Source: 66-474 sp050737995 (lineage in GTDB: Bacteria; Pseudomonadota; Gammaproteobacteria; Xanthomonadales; Rhodanobacteraceae). From it: a stretch of DNA of 64,000 nt. The stretch is taken from assembly GCA_050737995.1 (NCBI GenBank), contig JBOHYR010000077.1:1-64000 (forward strand), in the 5' to 3' direction. Positions 43,829-53,282 of the stretch are shown here, piece by piece. Positions within the stretch are counted from its first letter, which is position 1; every line of letters begins with the position of its first letter. The translations under genes and the position numbers were made by a program. The notes under the pieces were generated by a model. It made no database searches and was not told the DNA's origin. It was given only the letters and a program-made list of their open reading frames with translations.

Positions 43829-44758
43829 TCAACCCTTGGGCGGTGCCGGTTTCGGCGGTGCCACCTGGGCAGTACGCGCGGCCTTGTCGAGGGTCGCGGC
43901 ATTCTCCTGTTCGGCCACCCATGCGTTGAACTGGGCCTGCGGCAATACCTTGATCACGATCGGCATCGCGCTGTGGTCCTGCCCACACAGCACGTAGCAC
44001 TGGCCGCGGTAAATGCCGGGCTTGTCGACCTTGGCCCAGGCGTCATTCATGATGCCGGGGATTGCGTCCTTCTTGATGCCGAAGTCTGGCACTCCGAAAC
44101 CGTGGATCACATCGCCACCGGTAATCAGGAAGCGCACCTTGACGCCAGCCGGAATCACCAGCGGATGGGTCACGTTGAGCAGGTAATCGTGATAGCCGGT
44201 CTGCTTGTCCACCACGCTGTACGGACTGATCCCAGAATCGAGCTGGCGCGCCGCATTGCTGTCCCAGGCGAGCCGCGACCAGATCGTCGGCACCTTGGTG
44301 ATCGGCTTGCCGTCGTAGCTGATGTAGTCGTAGCGCCAGAGCCACTGGTAACCGGTGACCTTGACGGTCATCTGTGAATCGGTGGCGTTGTACATTTCGC
44401 GGGTGAGGATGGTCGCGGGGGTGGCGAGACCCGCGAGGATCAGCACCGGCAACAAGGTCCACGCAAACTCCAGCTTGGCGTTATGCGTCCATGTCTCCGA
44501 GACGGCGCCCCTGGATTTCCGGAAGCGGAACATCGCGATGAACATCGCCCCGAACACGACGATGCCGATCACCACGCACACCCACAACGCGGCCATGTGC
44601 AGATCCCATATCTGATGCGAGATCGGCGTCACGCCCTTGGTCAGGTTCATCTGCCACGGGTGCGGATTGGCGGCGGCGGCCATCGATACCAGCAGGCCCC
44701 CTAGAGCGGCAACCGCCCCCACGCTCCGCCGCTTGCAATTGCTGGAACTCATCGTCAT
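43829..44758 (-). CDS. ctaC: Cytochrome c oxidase subunit II
   Basis: 309 residues: signal peptide (about 1-30), two helices (about 55-78 and 98-118) and a cupredoxin domain. Cu-A ligands are His219 (DVIHGFGVPDFG), Cys254 and Cys258 (CYVLCGQDHSAM), His262 and Met265. At the position between the two cysteines that is usually Glu there is Val256. That residue binds copper through its backbone carbonyl, so Cu-A can still form. HGFGVPDFG also differs from the common HSFWVPAFG. First gene of the structural operon. Confidence 0.94.
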   Translation of the reverse strand: MTMSSSNCKRRSVGAVAALGGLLVSMAAAANPHPWQMNLTKGVTPISHQIWDLHMAALWVCVVIGIVVFGAMFIAMFRFRKSRGAVSETWTHNAKLEFAWTLLPVLILAGLATPATILTREMYNATDSQMTVKVTGYQWLWRYDYISYDGKPITKVPTIWSRLAWDSNAARQLDSGISPYSVVDKQTGYHDYLLNVTHPLVIPAGVKVRFLITGGDVIHGFGVPDFGIKKDAIPGIMNDAWAKVDKPGIYRGQCYVLCGQDHSAMPIVIKVLPQAQFNAWVAEQENAATLDKAARTAQVAPPKPAPPKG

Positions 44759-44778
44759 CGCACCCCGTGTGTCTCTAT

Positions 44779-45306
44779 CTAGTTTTCACGCCAGCCACTG
44801 CGGCCGGACAGCAAGGTTCTCAACCATCGCGACAATTGCATCCGTTCGTCGTCACCGAGGCACCGCCCCACTTCCTGTGCACGACCGTGCGCGGTCAGCA
44901 TCACATGCTGGTGCCCGTCGCTGCGCTCCAACACACTCACCCTGACCCACGCCGCGGGGAACGTGCTTGCGGCACGACCCTTAGGCGGGAACTGCTCGAT
45001 CCGGAGCTGATCCGTGTCGAGCGTAATGCGTTCCCGACGCTCCCCGCTGCGCCACACCAGCCAGAACGCGATCGCCACCACGGGGATCTCGATCAGCGTG
45101 AACATCGGTGCGAATACATCGCCACCCCACGCAGCCAGTGCCGCAACAAGCAACGCCGCAACGCACACCTCCCACACCAACCGTCGAACCTGGCTGCGAG
45201 TGAGCGCCCTGTTCGGTGCCAGCAGCAACGTTACCTGCCCTGTATCGGCAGCGACCGGTAAGCGTGTAATCATGAGTGTTTGCGGTACTGCAATAGCGAC
45301 GATCAT
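44779..45306 (-). CDS. DUF2244-family membrane protein
   Basis: 175 residues with two adjacent helices (about 47-90) and a C-terminal soluble part containing RRERITLDTDQLRIEQFPPKG and ERMQLSRWLRTLL, typical of DUF2244. Often found in front of ctaC in proteobacteria. The start is uncertain: ATG at 45306 or 45273. Ends 20 bases before the ctaC start. Function unknown. Confidence 0.8.
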   Translation of the reverse strand: MIVAIAVPQTLMITRLPVAADTGQVTLLLAPNRALTRSQVRRLVWEVCVAALLVAALAAWGGDVFAPMFTLIEIPVVAIAFWLVWRSGERRERITLDTDQLRIEQFPPKGRAASTFPAAWVRVSVLERSDGHQHVMLTAHGRAQEVGRCLGDDERMQLSRWLRTLLSGRSGWREN

Positions 45307-45422
45307 AAAGCCACCGGGCCAGCGCGGCAAGAAAATCGTGTCGTGGCGCGGTTTTGACGCCCGTCATTGGACACACAGCACGACAGACGTACAATGTGCG
45401 GTCGCGTTGCAAGTCTTCCCTG

Positions 45423-48400
45423 ATGGCAGAAATTCTTACGCCCGAACTGCCGGCGCCGCCCGGGGCCGCGCGTGCGCGCATCACCGACGCGTGGTTGCGC
45501 GACGAGACCGCCGCGATCAACGAATTGCTGACGCTGGCCGAACTGCCTGCTGCGGAACGCGCGCAGATCTACGCCCATGCCGCCGACATGGTCACGCGCG
45601 TGCGCGCCAAACAGGACGAGCGCAGCGCCGTCGCCGCCTTCATGCAGCAATACGATCTGTCCAGCACAGAAGGCATGTTGCTGATGTGCATTGCCGAGGC
45701 GCTGTTGCGCATCCCCGACAGCGACACCGCCGACAGGCTGATCCGCGACAAGCTCAGTGAAGCCGACTGGAAAAAACACCTCGGCACCAGCAAGTCAGTG
45801 TTGGTCAATGCATCGACCTGGGGGTTGATGCTGACCGGGCACCTGATCACGTTGCCCGACGCCACGCGCCGCGACTACCAGGCTGCCTTGCGCCGTCTGG
45901 TCAATCGCGCCGGCGAACCGGTGATCCGTCTGGCGGTGCGCCAAGCCATGCGGATCATGGGCCAGCAATTCATCATGGGCCGCAGCATCGGCGCGGCCCT
46001 GCAGCGCACCACCCACGGCGGCAATGCCGCCTACCGCTATTCGTTCGACATGCTGGGCGAGGCGGCCTTGACCGCGCCCGATGCCGAGCGCTACATGCAG
46101 GCCTATCGCAATGCCATCGAGGCGCTTGGCAAACACCCCAAGGCCGGCGACGTGCTGGAGGCGCCGTCGATCTCGGTGAAACTGTCGGCATTGCACCCGC
46201 GCTACGAAGTCGCCAAACGTGCGCGCGTGCACGCGGAGCTGACCCCACGCGTGCTGGAACTGGCGCAACTGGCGATGGCACGCGGCATCGCCCTCACCAT
46301 CGATGCCGAGGAAGCGGCGCGCCTTGAACTGTCGCTGGACGTGATCCACGCGGTGTTCACCAATCCGTCGCTTGCGGGCTGGAACGGCTTCGGGTTGGCC
46401 GTGCAGGCCTATCAGAAGCGTGCGCCGTTCGTCATCGACTGGCTGGCCGAGACTGCGAGCGCGGCGAAACGCCGCTGGTGCGTGCGTCTGGTCAAGGGCG
46501 CTTATTGGGACGCCGAGATCAAGCTGGCGCAGGAACAGGGGCTCGCCGGCTATCCCGTGTACACGCGCAAGCCCAACACCGACGTGTCCTATCTGGCCTG
46601 CGCACGCCGCATGCTGGATGCCGGCGCCGAACTGATCTACCCGCAATTCGCCACCCACAACGCGCACACCATCGCCGCCATCCACCACATGGCGCACGGA
46701 CGCCCGTTCGAGTACCAACGCCTGCACGGCATGGGCGCCGAGTTGTACGCCGAGGCCATCGGCAAGGACAATCTGGATGTTCCCTGCCGCGTGTACGCAC
46801 CAGTTGGAAGCCACAAGGATCTGCTTCCCTATCTGGTGCGCCGGCTGCTTGAAAACGGCGCCAATACCAGCTTCATCAACCACGTGGTGGACGAGTTCCT
46901 GCCGATGGAGAAGCTGGTCGGCGATCCTTGCGAAGTCGTGCGTGGCTTCGAATCCAAACCGCATCCGCGCATTCCCCTGCCAGTCGATCTTTACGGAGAA
47001 CTTCGGAAAAACTCCATGGGCGTGAACCTTGCCAGCGACAACGAACTGAGAGCCCTCGCCGAGGCGGTCAACCGGACGCACGGGCCGTGGCGCGCGGCAC
47101 CCCTGATTCCCGGCGCGCAATCGGGCGAGGCACCGCGTGACGTCACCAACCCGGCCGACCGCCGGGTGGTGGTCGGCCAGTCGGGCAACGCAGATGCGGC
47201 GGCCATCCTGCACGCGCTCGACAATGCGGTCGCCGCGCAGCCGGCGTGGGACGAAACACCCGCCGAGCAGCGCGCCACCATCCTCGAACGCGCCGCGGAC
47301 CTGCTCGAGCAGAATCGCGCCGAACTGATTGCGCTGTGCGTGCGCGAGGCCGGCAAAACCATCCCGGCCGCGATTTCGGAAGTGCGCGAGGCCGTCGACA
47401 TGTGCCGCTACTACGCGGCGATGGCGCGCAAGCTGTTCGGCAGCCCGCAAGACCTGCCCGGTCCGACCGGAGAGAGCAATCAGCTTTTTCTGCGCGGCCG
47501 CGGGGTGTTCGTATGCATCAGCCCATGGAACTTTCCGCTGGCGATTTTTACGGGTCAGGTCGCGGCCGGGCTCGCCGCGGGCAACAGCGTGATCGCCAAA
47601 CCCGCGGATCAGACCACACTGATCGGTCACGCAGCGGTGAAACTGCTCCACCAGGCCGGCGTGCCCGAAAAGGTGCTGCAATTCGTGCCGTGCAAGGGCT
47701 CGGTCATCGGCAAGACCCTGCTGACGCGGCCCGAGATCACCGGCGTGTGCTTTACCGGTTCCACCGAAACCGCCTGGACGATCAACCGCACGCTGGCCGC
47801 GCGCGACGCTCCGATCGCCGCGCTGATCGCCGAGACCGGCGGCCAGAACGCGCTGATCGCCGATTCTTCGGCGCTGCCGGAACAACTGGTCAAGGACGTG
47901 ATGACCTCGGCGTTCGATTCCGCGGGCCAGCGCTGCTCGGCCGCGCGCGTGCTGTTCGTGCAGGAAGACATCGCCGACAAGGTGATCACGATGCTGAAGG
48001 GCGCGATGGACGAACTGAAGGTCGGCGATCCAGCGCTGCTGTCCACCGACGTCGGCCCCGTGATCGACGTGCCATCGTGCGCGGTACTGGAGGAACACGC
48101 CGAACGCATGCGCGGCGAAGCGAAGCTGATCAACATGGCCAAGCTTCCGGAGGGTGCCGAACATGGCACCTTCTTCGCGCCACGCGCCTATGAGATCCCG
48201 TCGATCAAACTGCTCACCCACGAGGTGTTCGGCCCGGCGCTGCACGTGGTCCGTTGGAAGGCCAGCGAACTCGACAAGGTGATCGACGCGATCAACGCCA
48301 CCGGCTACGGGCTGACCCTTGGCATCCACAGCCGCATCGACGACACCGTCGAATACATCCGCGAACGCGCGCGGGTCGGCAACACCTACGTCAACCGCAA

Positions 48401-48575
48401 CCAGATCGGCGCCGTGGTCGGCGTGCAGCCGTTCGGCGGCGAAAACCTGTCGGGCACCGGCCCCAAGGCCGGCGGCCCGCACTATCTGCTGCGTTTCGCG
48501 GTCGAGCGCACCATGACGATCAACACCACCGCCGCGGGCGGCAATGCCAGCCTGCTGACGTTGCAGGGCGATTGA
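45423..48575 (+). CDS. putA: Bifunctional proline dehydrogenase / P5C dehydrogenase
   Basis: 1050 residues. FAD-dependent PRODH barrel (about 150-450) including EAPSISVKLSALHPRYE, RLVKGAYWDAEIK and GMGAELY; then the ALDH domain (about 540-1030) with FVCISPWNFPLAIFTGQ, catalytic Glu804 (AETGGQNA) and Cys838 (GQRCSAARV). It oxidises proline to glutamate with substrate channelling. Compared with the 1320-residue E. coli PutA it lacks the N-terminal ribbon-helix-helix, so it cannot be its own repressor. Divergent from the DUF2244 gene; no obvious regulator nearby. Confidence 0.96.
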   Translation: MAEILTPELPAPPGAARARITDAWLRDETAAINELLTLAELPAAERAQIYAHAADMVTRVRAKQDERSAVAAFMQQYDLSSTEGMLLMCIAEALLRIPDSDTADRLIRDKLSEADWKKHLGTSKSVLVNASTWGLMLTGHLITLPDATRRDYQAALRRLVNRAGEPVIRLAVRQAMRIMGQQFIMGRSIGAALQRTTHGGNAAYRYSFDMLGEAALTAPDAERYMQAYRNAIEALGKHPKAGDVLEAPSISVKLSALHPRYEVAKRARVHAELTPRVLELAQLAMARGIALTIDAEEAARLELSLDVIHAVFTNPSLAGWNGFGLAVQAYQKRAPFVIDWLAETASAAKRRWCVRLVKGAYWDAEIKLAQEQGLAGYPVYTRKPNTDVSYLACARRMLDAGAELIYPQFATHNAHTIAAIHHMAHGRPFEYQRLHGMGAELYAEAIGKDNLDVPCRVYAPVGSHKDLLPYLVRRLLENGANTSFINHVVDEFLPMEKLVGDPCEVVRGFESKPHPRIPLPVDLYGELRKNSMGVNLASDNELRALAEAVNRTHGPWRAAPLIPGAQSGEAPRDVTNPADRRVVVGQSGNADAAAILHALDNAVAAQPAWDETPAEQRATILERAADLLEQNRAELIALCVREAGKTIPAAISEVREAVDMCRYYAAMARKLFGSPQDLPGPTGESNQLFLRGRGVFVCISPWNFPLAIFTGQVAAGLAAGNSVIAKPADQTTLIGHAAVKLLHQAGVPEKVLQFVPCKGSVIGKTLLTRPEITGVCFTGSTETAWTINRTLAARDAPIAALIAETGGQNALIADSSALPEQLVKDVMTSAFDSAGQRCSAARVLFVQEDIADKVITMLKGAMDELKVGDPALLSTDVGPVIDVPSCAVLEEHAERMRGEAKLINMAKLPEGAEHGTFFAPRAYEIPSIKLLTHEVFGPALHVVRWKASELDKVIDAINATGYGLTLGIHSRIDDTVEYIRERARVGNTYVNRNQIGAVVGVQPFGGENLSGTGPKAGGPHYLLRFAVERTMTINTTAAGGNASLLTLQGD

Positions 48576-48609
48576 TTCGCCGCATCGCGGTATAATACCC
48601 ATTCAATTC

Positions 48610-48815
48610 GTCATTGCGGACGCGGCGAAGCCGCGATCCGGACTGCGTTTGCAGAACCCGCCCCGGACTTGATCAGGGAGTCGCGAACACGAACGCCGAA
48701 GGCCCAGCGTGCGAACGCCATGGATGGCGTGAGTAAACCGGCGTCTTCCGGCACACTGCCACAAAGTCTCTCGATTCCGGGTTCCGGTTCTTCGAACCGG
48801 CCCCGGAATGATGAC
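48610..48815. repeat. Dispersed intergenic repeat, copy D
   Basis: About 206 bases from GTCATTGCGG to GGAATGATGAC. Shares ACTGCGTTTGCAG (reverse orientation) with the copy at 51773. Lies in the 590-base gap between putA and the PEP-CTERM gene. From 48816 to 49038 I see nothing else recognisable. Confidence 0.55.
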
Positions 48816-49038
48816 GTTGTTGGTGGGCGGCTTCCGTCCACGCCACTCCCCACACGCTTCGCGTCGCCATCCCCGGCGGCACGAGGGACGCGCGCATGGC
48901 GCGGGACAAAAAAACGCCGCCAGTGGATCCGTTAGCCACAACCTCATCGTGCGGGAGGCCCCAAGCCGCGCCGCTGGCGGTTGATCGCGTAGCGCGACCG
49001 GCTCGGCACCGGCGCCAGTCGACGGTCTTTGGCAGGGC

Positions 49039-49073
49039 AAAAAAAATCCGGCTTTCACCAAGTGAAAGCCGGA
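49039..49073 (-). terminator. Intrinsic terminator of the PEP-CTERM gene
   Basis: On the minus strand a perfect 12-base stem TCCGGCTTTCAC / GTGAAAGCCGGA with a 3-base loop is followed by eight T residues (A-run at 49039-49046 on the plus strand). It is 93 bases after the stop codon at 49166. Confidence 0.92.
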
Positions 49074-49165
49074 CTCACAATCAACCTCACGGACTACGCA
49101 ATTCGTTCAAGTAGTGTCGGAAAGCGACGAGCCTTCCCGCGATACCCAAGTATTGCGTTGCGCCA

Positions 49166-49882
49166 TCACGCCTCGTTCTGCTTCCTGCGCAGTTGCAGCG
49201 CACCACCCAATGCGAGCAGGCCAAGCAACATGAGAATGAGCGCGTTGGGTTCGGGAACAGTTACCGGTGTCGCGGCGGTGATCTCCGCGTAAAGTCCGAT
49301 GGTGTTGTTTCCACCTTCCTGGCTGATGAAGTTGGGCAAGATGTCGGTTGCGGAATTCCCGAAGCCCAAGATTTTCAGCGTGTACTCAACTCCGCCGATG
49401 GAGAACGTCTGCGAAGGGATCGTGTTCAGGAACGAGATGACATCCGGGCAGTAGTTGTCCGCCGGAACGGGCGTGTACTGACAGGGCGGCTTATTCGGTG
49501 TCTCATCGATCCCCAGCATGAAATCAAGCGCCGGCACGTCAACGCCATTGATGTCGAAGCTGAACTCAAGCGTGGCACCGTTTGCGGCGGTACCGTCTTG
49601 GGTCGCAACGTTGAAATGCGTCAGCGTGCCCAGTTCGAACGTGTCGCCTGTCTCGGTGTTGAGCGGCGAGCTGAATACAGCGAACGCAAGCCCGCTTTGC
49701 GTATCGCCTTTCACCGGCACACCCCAGCCGATTTGGTCTGTGCCGATGCCATTATGGTGCGTCCCGCCACTGATGGCCGTAAATGTGGCGTCGGGGGCGG
49801 TCAGCGACACTGGGAGCGCAAAAGCCAAAGCTGGAAGGGCGACCAGTGCGGCTCCGATAAGCAAGCGATTCGTGAGTTTCAT
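49166..49882 (-). CDS. PEP-CTERM sorting-domain protein (THxN-like), secreted
   Basis: 238 residues. Signal peptide (KLTNRLLIGAALVALPALAFA), a beta-rich mature domain with GTHHNGIGTDQIGWG near the start, and a C-terminal PEP-CTERM: VPEPNALILMLLGLLALGG then LRRK. Exosortase XrtA cuts after VPEP and the protein is exported through the extracellular polysaccharide system. The start at 49882 has GGAGAG upstream. Two Cys (PPCQY, NYCPD) may pair. The gene stands alone, with its own sigma-54 promoter and terminator. Confidence 0.9.
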   Translation of the reverse strand: MKLTNRLLIGAALVALPALAFALPVSLTAPDATFTAISGGTHHNGIGTDQIGWGVPVKGDTQSGLAFAVFSSPLNTETGDTFELGTLTHFNVATQDGTAANGATLEFSFDINGVDVPALDFMLGIDETPNKPPCQYTPVPADNYCPDVISFLNTIPSQTFSIGGVEYTLKILGFGNSATDILPNFISQEGGNNTIGLYAEITAATPVTVPEPNALILMLLGLLALGGALQLRRKQNEA

Positions 49883-49951
49883 GACTGACTCTCCAAAGGG
49901 CAGATATGTCTCAAAGTTGGCCGGCACGCACCAACCAACGCGACCGTTTCA

Positions 49952-49968
49952 AAGCATTTACCGTGCCA
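49952..49968 (-). promoter_or_regulatory. Sigma-54 (RpoN) promoter of the PEP-CTERM gene
   Basis: On the minus strand, TGGCACGGTAAATGCTT has the -24 GG and -12 GC exactly 10 bases apart; the consensus is TGGCAC-N5-TTGCW. It is 70 bases upstream of the start codon. PEP-CTERM genes are known in other bacteria to be controlled by the PrsK/PrsR two-component system with RpoN. Confidence 0.75.
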
Positions 49969-50489
49969 TTTAACAAGATATTGATTTGAAAGGAAAATTA
50001 TTTTCATAAAAATGCAAATTGTAAAGCCTGCCGACGGTCCGGCATCGACGATCGCCGCCATATCCAGCCGTCGCATATTCAAGTCCATGTTTTCTATTGA
50101 ATTATGGCGAAAACCCCGATCTGTAAACTGCGCCGACAGCGGATACTGCCTCTGGCCGCGACCGGACTCCTGCGAGACGCTGTGTTCCAGCTTCCATCAG
50201 GCTTTGCGGCCCAATGCCCCGTTTGTAAAAAGGCCTGACAATGCGGCCCGGGTGGCGACTTGTCCCCAGGACAACCAGGGCCACCGGAGCGTTCGGAAGC
50301 CCGCTGCAGCCTTGGGGCTCGTAGTGGATCCAACGCGCAACGGCAGCCCAGTCCCGATCCGCGCTGCGACGCCGGCTCTCCGTTCGGCGTACCGGCCCAG
50401 GACGACATGCCGACGCCGAACGTGCGTCAGGCACGGCCGCCCGGGCCGACTCCTCGTCGACGCACACGGACCGGGCAGCGGCAAACCCG
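49969..50489. other. Intergenic region upstream of the PEP-CTERM promoter
   Basis: 520 bases. The first 60 bases are AT-rich for this genome and may hold activator (PrsR-like) sites. No gene with recognisable sequence is seen on either strand. Confidence 0.4.
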
Positions 50490-51752
50490 CTAAACCGAGC
50501 GCGTCGCCACCACCGGCGGCACGTTGGAGGCGCGCCGCGCCGGCGCGAACACCGCGAGTTGGCCGAGCACCAGCACGGCGATGACACCGACGACGACGTA
50601 CCACACCGGCATCCTGTCCATCGCAAACGCGTGCAGCAACGCAAGGTTGATCCCGATCGCCAGCGCGACACCGACGACGCAACCCCCACCGGCGATCAGC
50701 AGGTTCTCGATCTGGAAGTAACGCAGGATGTCCACCTTGCGCGCACCCAGCGCGCGGCGGATGCCGATCTGCTTGTGACGTTGGTTGACCCAGAAGCTGG
50801 TGAGGCCGGTCATGCCGATGCCGGTGACCGCCAGCAGGATCACGCAGATGGCCGTCATCACCGTGACGATGAAACGATCGCCTGCATAGCCCCAGGCACG
50901 CACCTGCGCGAAGGTGTGGATGCCTTGCATGTCATAGCGTCCGCCCGGCCCGATGATCCGCATCGGATCGACCTTGAATAAGGCCAAGCGTACTTCACGG
51001 ATCGCAGCCTGCATCCGGCCGGGCTTGGCACGCACCGCGTACATCGTCGCGTCATCATCGAGACGAGCGGGTATCAACACCGAGTTCCACGCAATACTCA
51101 ACGCATTGTCGGGGTTCGAGGACAGCACCCTCGCGACAACCCCGATGATGATGCTGGGTTGCGAATCGCTGTTGAAGTAAATCGGCTTGCCAACCGCATC
51201 ACCGTGTGGATACAGCCTGTCCGCCAATGCCCGGGTCACGATCACGAGGGGTGGCGCCACCTTTACGCCTTGAGCAATATGCCGCACGTCGGTGCGGCTG
51301 AAATCGCGTCCGGCGACGAGGCGAAGGCCGAGCGTCGGCAGCATCTGCTGGTCGCCAAAGAAGATCGTGGCAGAAGTCATGCTATGCGGCTGCGCCGGTT
51401 TGTTCGAAATGCCTTGCGTATCGACGTCACGCAACAACGGCAGCGAGTTGACCGGCGTTGCATCCTGTACGTCTGGCAAGCCGCGCAACGCGGCCAGATC
51501 CGTGAGCTGCATCGCGTCGAGTTTGTCGAGCGCAGCGGGATCGCTGCCCGTGGGTGCGCCCACGTAACTTTGCACGATCAGGAAAAGATTGTTCTCGATG
51601 AGCCCGCTCGGGCGATGGATACGTTGGGCCAGCGGACCGATGATGGCGATGACGTTGCACACGATCGCGAGGGTCAGCGCGATTTGCAATCCAATCAGGA
51701 ACACGCCGGCCTTGTGCTTGCGCAGTGCGGCGAGAATGGGGGGAAGATTCAT
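50490..51752 (-). CDS. MacB-type ABC transporter permease
   Basis: 420 residues. Helix at about 17-40, a periplasmic MacB-PCD domain (about 45-275), then three helices with ILLAVTGIGMTGLTSFWVNQRHKQIGIRRALGARK, the conserved cytoplasmic loop of FtsX-like permeases. It is the downstream partner of a second permease (51969). No ATPase or HlyD gene is adjacent. Confidence 0.88.
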   Translation of the reverse strand: MNLPPILAALRKHKAGVFLIGLQIALTLAIVCNVIAIIGPLAQRIHRPSGLIENNLFLIVQSYVGAPTGSDPAALDKLDAMQLTDLAALRGLPDVQDATPVNSLPLLRDVDTQGISNKPAQPHSMTSATIFFGDQQMLPTLGLRLVAGRDFSRTDVRHIAQGVKVAPPLVIVTRALADRLYPHGDAVGKPIYFNSDSQPSIIIGVVARVLSSNPDNALSIAWNSVLIPARLDDDATMYAVRAKPGRMQAAIREVRLALFKVDPMRIIGPGGRYDMQGIHTFAQVRAWGYAGDRFIVTVMTAICVILLAVTGIGMTGLTSFWVNQRHKQIGIRRALGARKVDILRYFQIENLLIAGGGCVVGVALAIGINLALLHAFAMDRMPVWYVVVGVIAVLVLGQLAVFAPARRASNVPPVVATRSV

Positions 51753-51772
51753 GAACGCATCCTCACTCTTTC

Positions 51773-51933
51773 GTCATTCCGGACGTCGCACAGCGACGAT
51801 CCGGAATCCTGCTTTCCCGGCATCGATGGAGAGCTGGATTGACTCGCGCCGTCCATGGCGCTCGCCCTTCGGGCCGCCTTCGTCGTTCGCGTTTGCAATC
51901 CTGCAAACGCAGTCGGGTTCTGCCCGCAATGAC
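51773..51933. repeat. Dispersed intergenic repeat, copy E
   Basis: 161 bases between the two permease genes, from GTCATTCCGG to GCAATGAC. Contains a hairpin GCGTTTGCAATCCTGCAAACGC and TCGGGTTCTGCCCGC, inverse of a stretch in copies B and D. Confidence 0.6.
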
Positions 51934-51968
51934 GATGTGTTTTTTGATGGCGGTTCATCGTCATCCTC

Positions 51969-53282
51969 TCAATTCGTCTTGATCTGCCACGCGGGCTGCA
52001 CGCGTGCCGCGCGCCACACCGGATACAGCGCGGCCATCAGGGTCGCAACGATCGCGATCGTGATCGTGAGCAGCAACAGGCTCGGGTCGATACGCGGCAT
52101 CAGCGCCGTCCAGCTGTCCGGCATTTTCATGCGCAACCACAGGATGCCGAGCCAGGTCAGGAATACGCCCACGACTCCACCGGCCATCCCGATCAACGCG
52201 GCCTCGGCGAGAAACTGCGCGTAGATCGCGCGGCGCGGCGCACCCAGCGCACGACGCACGCCGATCTCGCCGGACTTGCGCAAGAACTTGGCGAGCATCA
52301 GCCCGATCGTGTCTACGAGGCACACGATCAACAGGCCGATGCCGACCAGCGGCAGGATCATCAAGCTGGGCGGAAGCACCTGCAGGTAATCCAGCCACGC
52401 CATCAGGCCACGCAGGCGCACATTTGGCGGCCAACTGAAATGCTGGCGGGCGAAGCCTTCAAGGTAAGCCTTGTAGCGCGCGACTGCCGCGCCTGAATCC
52501 AGTTCCGCCATGTAGCTGATCCACACGCAACTGGAACGCAGGTAGGCGGCGAAGCCGGACTGCGCTGGCGGCTTGAAGCAATCGGTGGTGCCGTTGGGCC
52601 AAATCTGCGCCGCGACCGCAGCGGTGAAGGGCAAGAACAGGCCGATGGGCTTGATCATATAGCCGCCGTACGCAGGCACGTCGAAATAAGCGAACTGTGC
52701 GTTCCAGTTGCCCAAGACACCCACCACCCGGTATTCGCGATTGCCGACGCGAAAAGTCTTGCCCACACTGTCGCCACCGCCGAACAGCTTGTCGTTGAGT
52801 TCTCCGCTGATGACCGCGACATGTGCACGCGCGGCATCGTCGGCATCGCTCCAACCGTTTCCGTACTTGAACGGCACATCCAGCATCGGGAAAAATTCTC
52901 CCGTTACCGCGAAACCCGAGGCGTTGAAGGGGTGTCCGCCCAGCCGCGTGGGGATCACGATCGGATCGATCCAGTAATTCGCGGATTGGTATTTCGCGCG
53001 ATGGTCACGCAACAAGGCTTGGGCGGTGCCGTAATCCATGAGCACCGGCGGTTCGTCGCCATTGGTGGCCTTGGCGTGGATCGCCGGTCCCCACATGTCG
53101 ATCGACGGCACGAACAATTGCGCGGATTTCTGCGGAATCGGATCGCCCGACATCGTGTGCACCAGTGTCCACGTGGTCATCGCCAGCGCGACGCCGACGC
53201 CGATGCTGAGCACCATCAGCGCGGTCAGTCCCGGGCTGCGGCGCAGGCTGCGCAAGGCCAGATCGAGGTAATAGCCGAACAT
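51969..53282 (-). CDS. MacB-type ABC transporter permease
   Basis: 437 residues. Same architecture as the neighbour: N-terminal MFGYYLDLALRSLRRSPGLT and helix, periplasmic MacB-PCD domain (about 45-300), three C-terminal helices with KFLRKSGEIGVRRALGAPRR. With the next gene it would form a heterodimeric permease. The two genes are separated by a 216-base gap with a repeat element. The needed ATPase must come from elsewhere in the genome. Confidence 0.88.
   Translation of the reverse strand: MFGYYLDLALRSLRRSPGLTALMVLSIGVGVALAMTTWTLVHTMSGDPIPQKSAQLFVPSIDMWGPAIHAKATNGDEPPVLMDYGTAQALLRDHRAKYQSANYWIDPIVIPTRLGGHPFNASGFAVTGEFFPMLDVPFKYGNGWSDADDAARAHVAVISGELNDKLFGGGDSVGKTFRVGNREYRVVGVLGNWNAQFAYFDVPAYGGYMIKPIGLFLPFTAAVAAQIWPNGTTDCFKPPAQSGFAAYLRSSCVWISYMAELDSGAAVARYKAYLEGFARQHFSWPPNVRLRGLMAWLDYLQVLPPSLMILPLVGIGLLIVCLVDTIGLMLAKFLRKSGEIGVRRALGAPRRAIYAQFLAEAALIGMAGGVVGVFLTWLGILWLRMKMPDSWTALMPRIDPSLLLLTITIAIVATLMAALYPVWRAARVQPAWQIKTN

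Noticed and set aside
45795..48602. Long minus-strand frame opposite putA
   Set aside because: Shadow of putA, whose domains are unambiguous.
50094..50682. Several overlapping minus-strand frames upstream of the PEP-CTERM gene
   Set aside because: They overlap one another in different frames, have no ribosome-binding site and partly shadow the permease gene.
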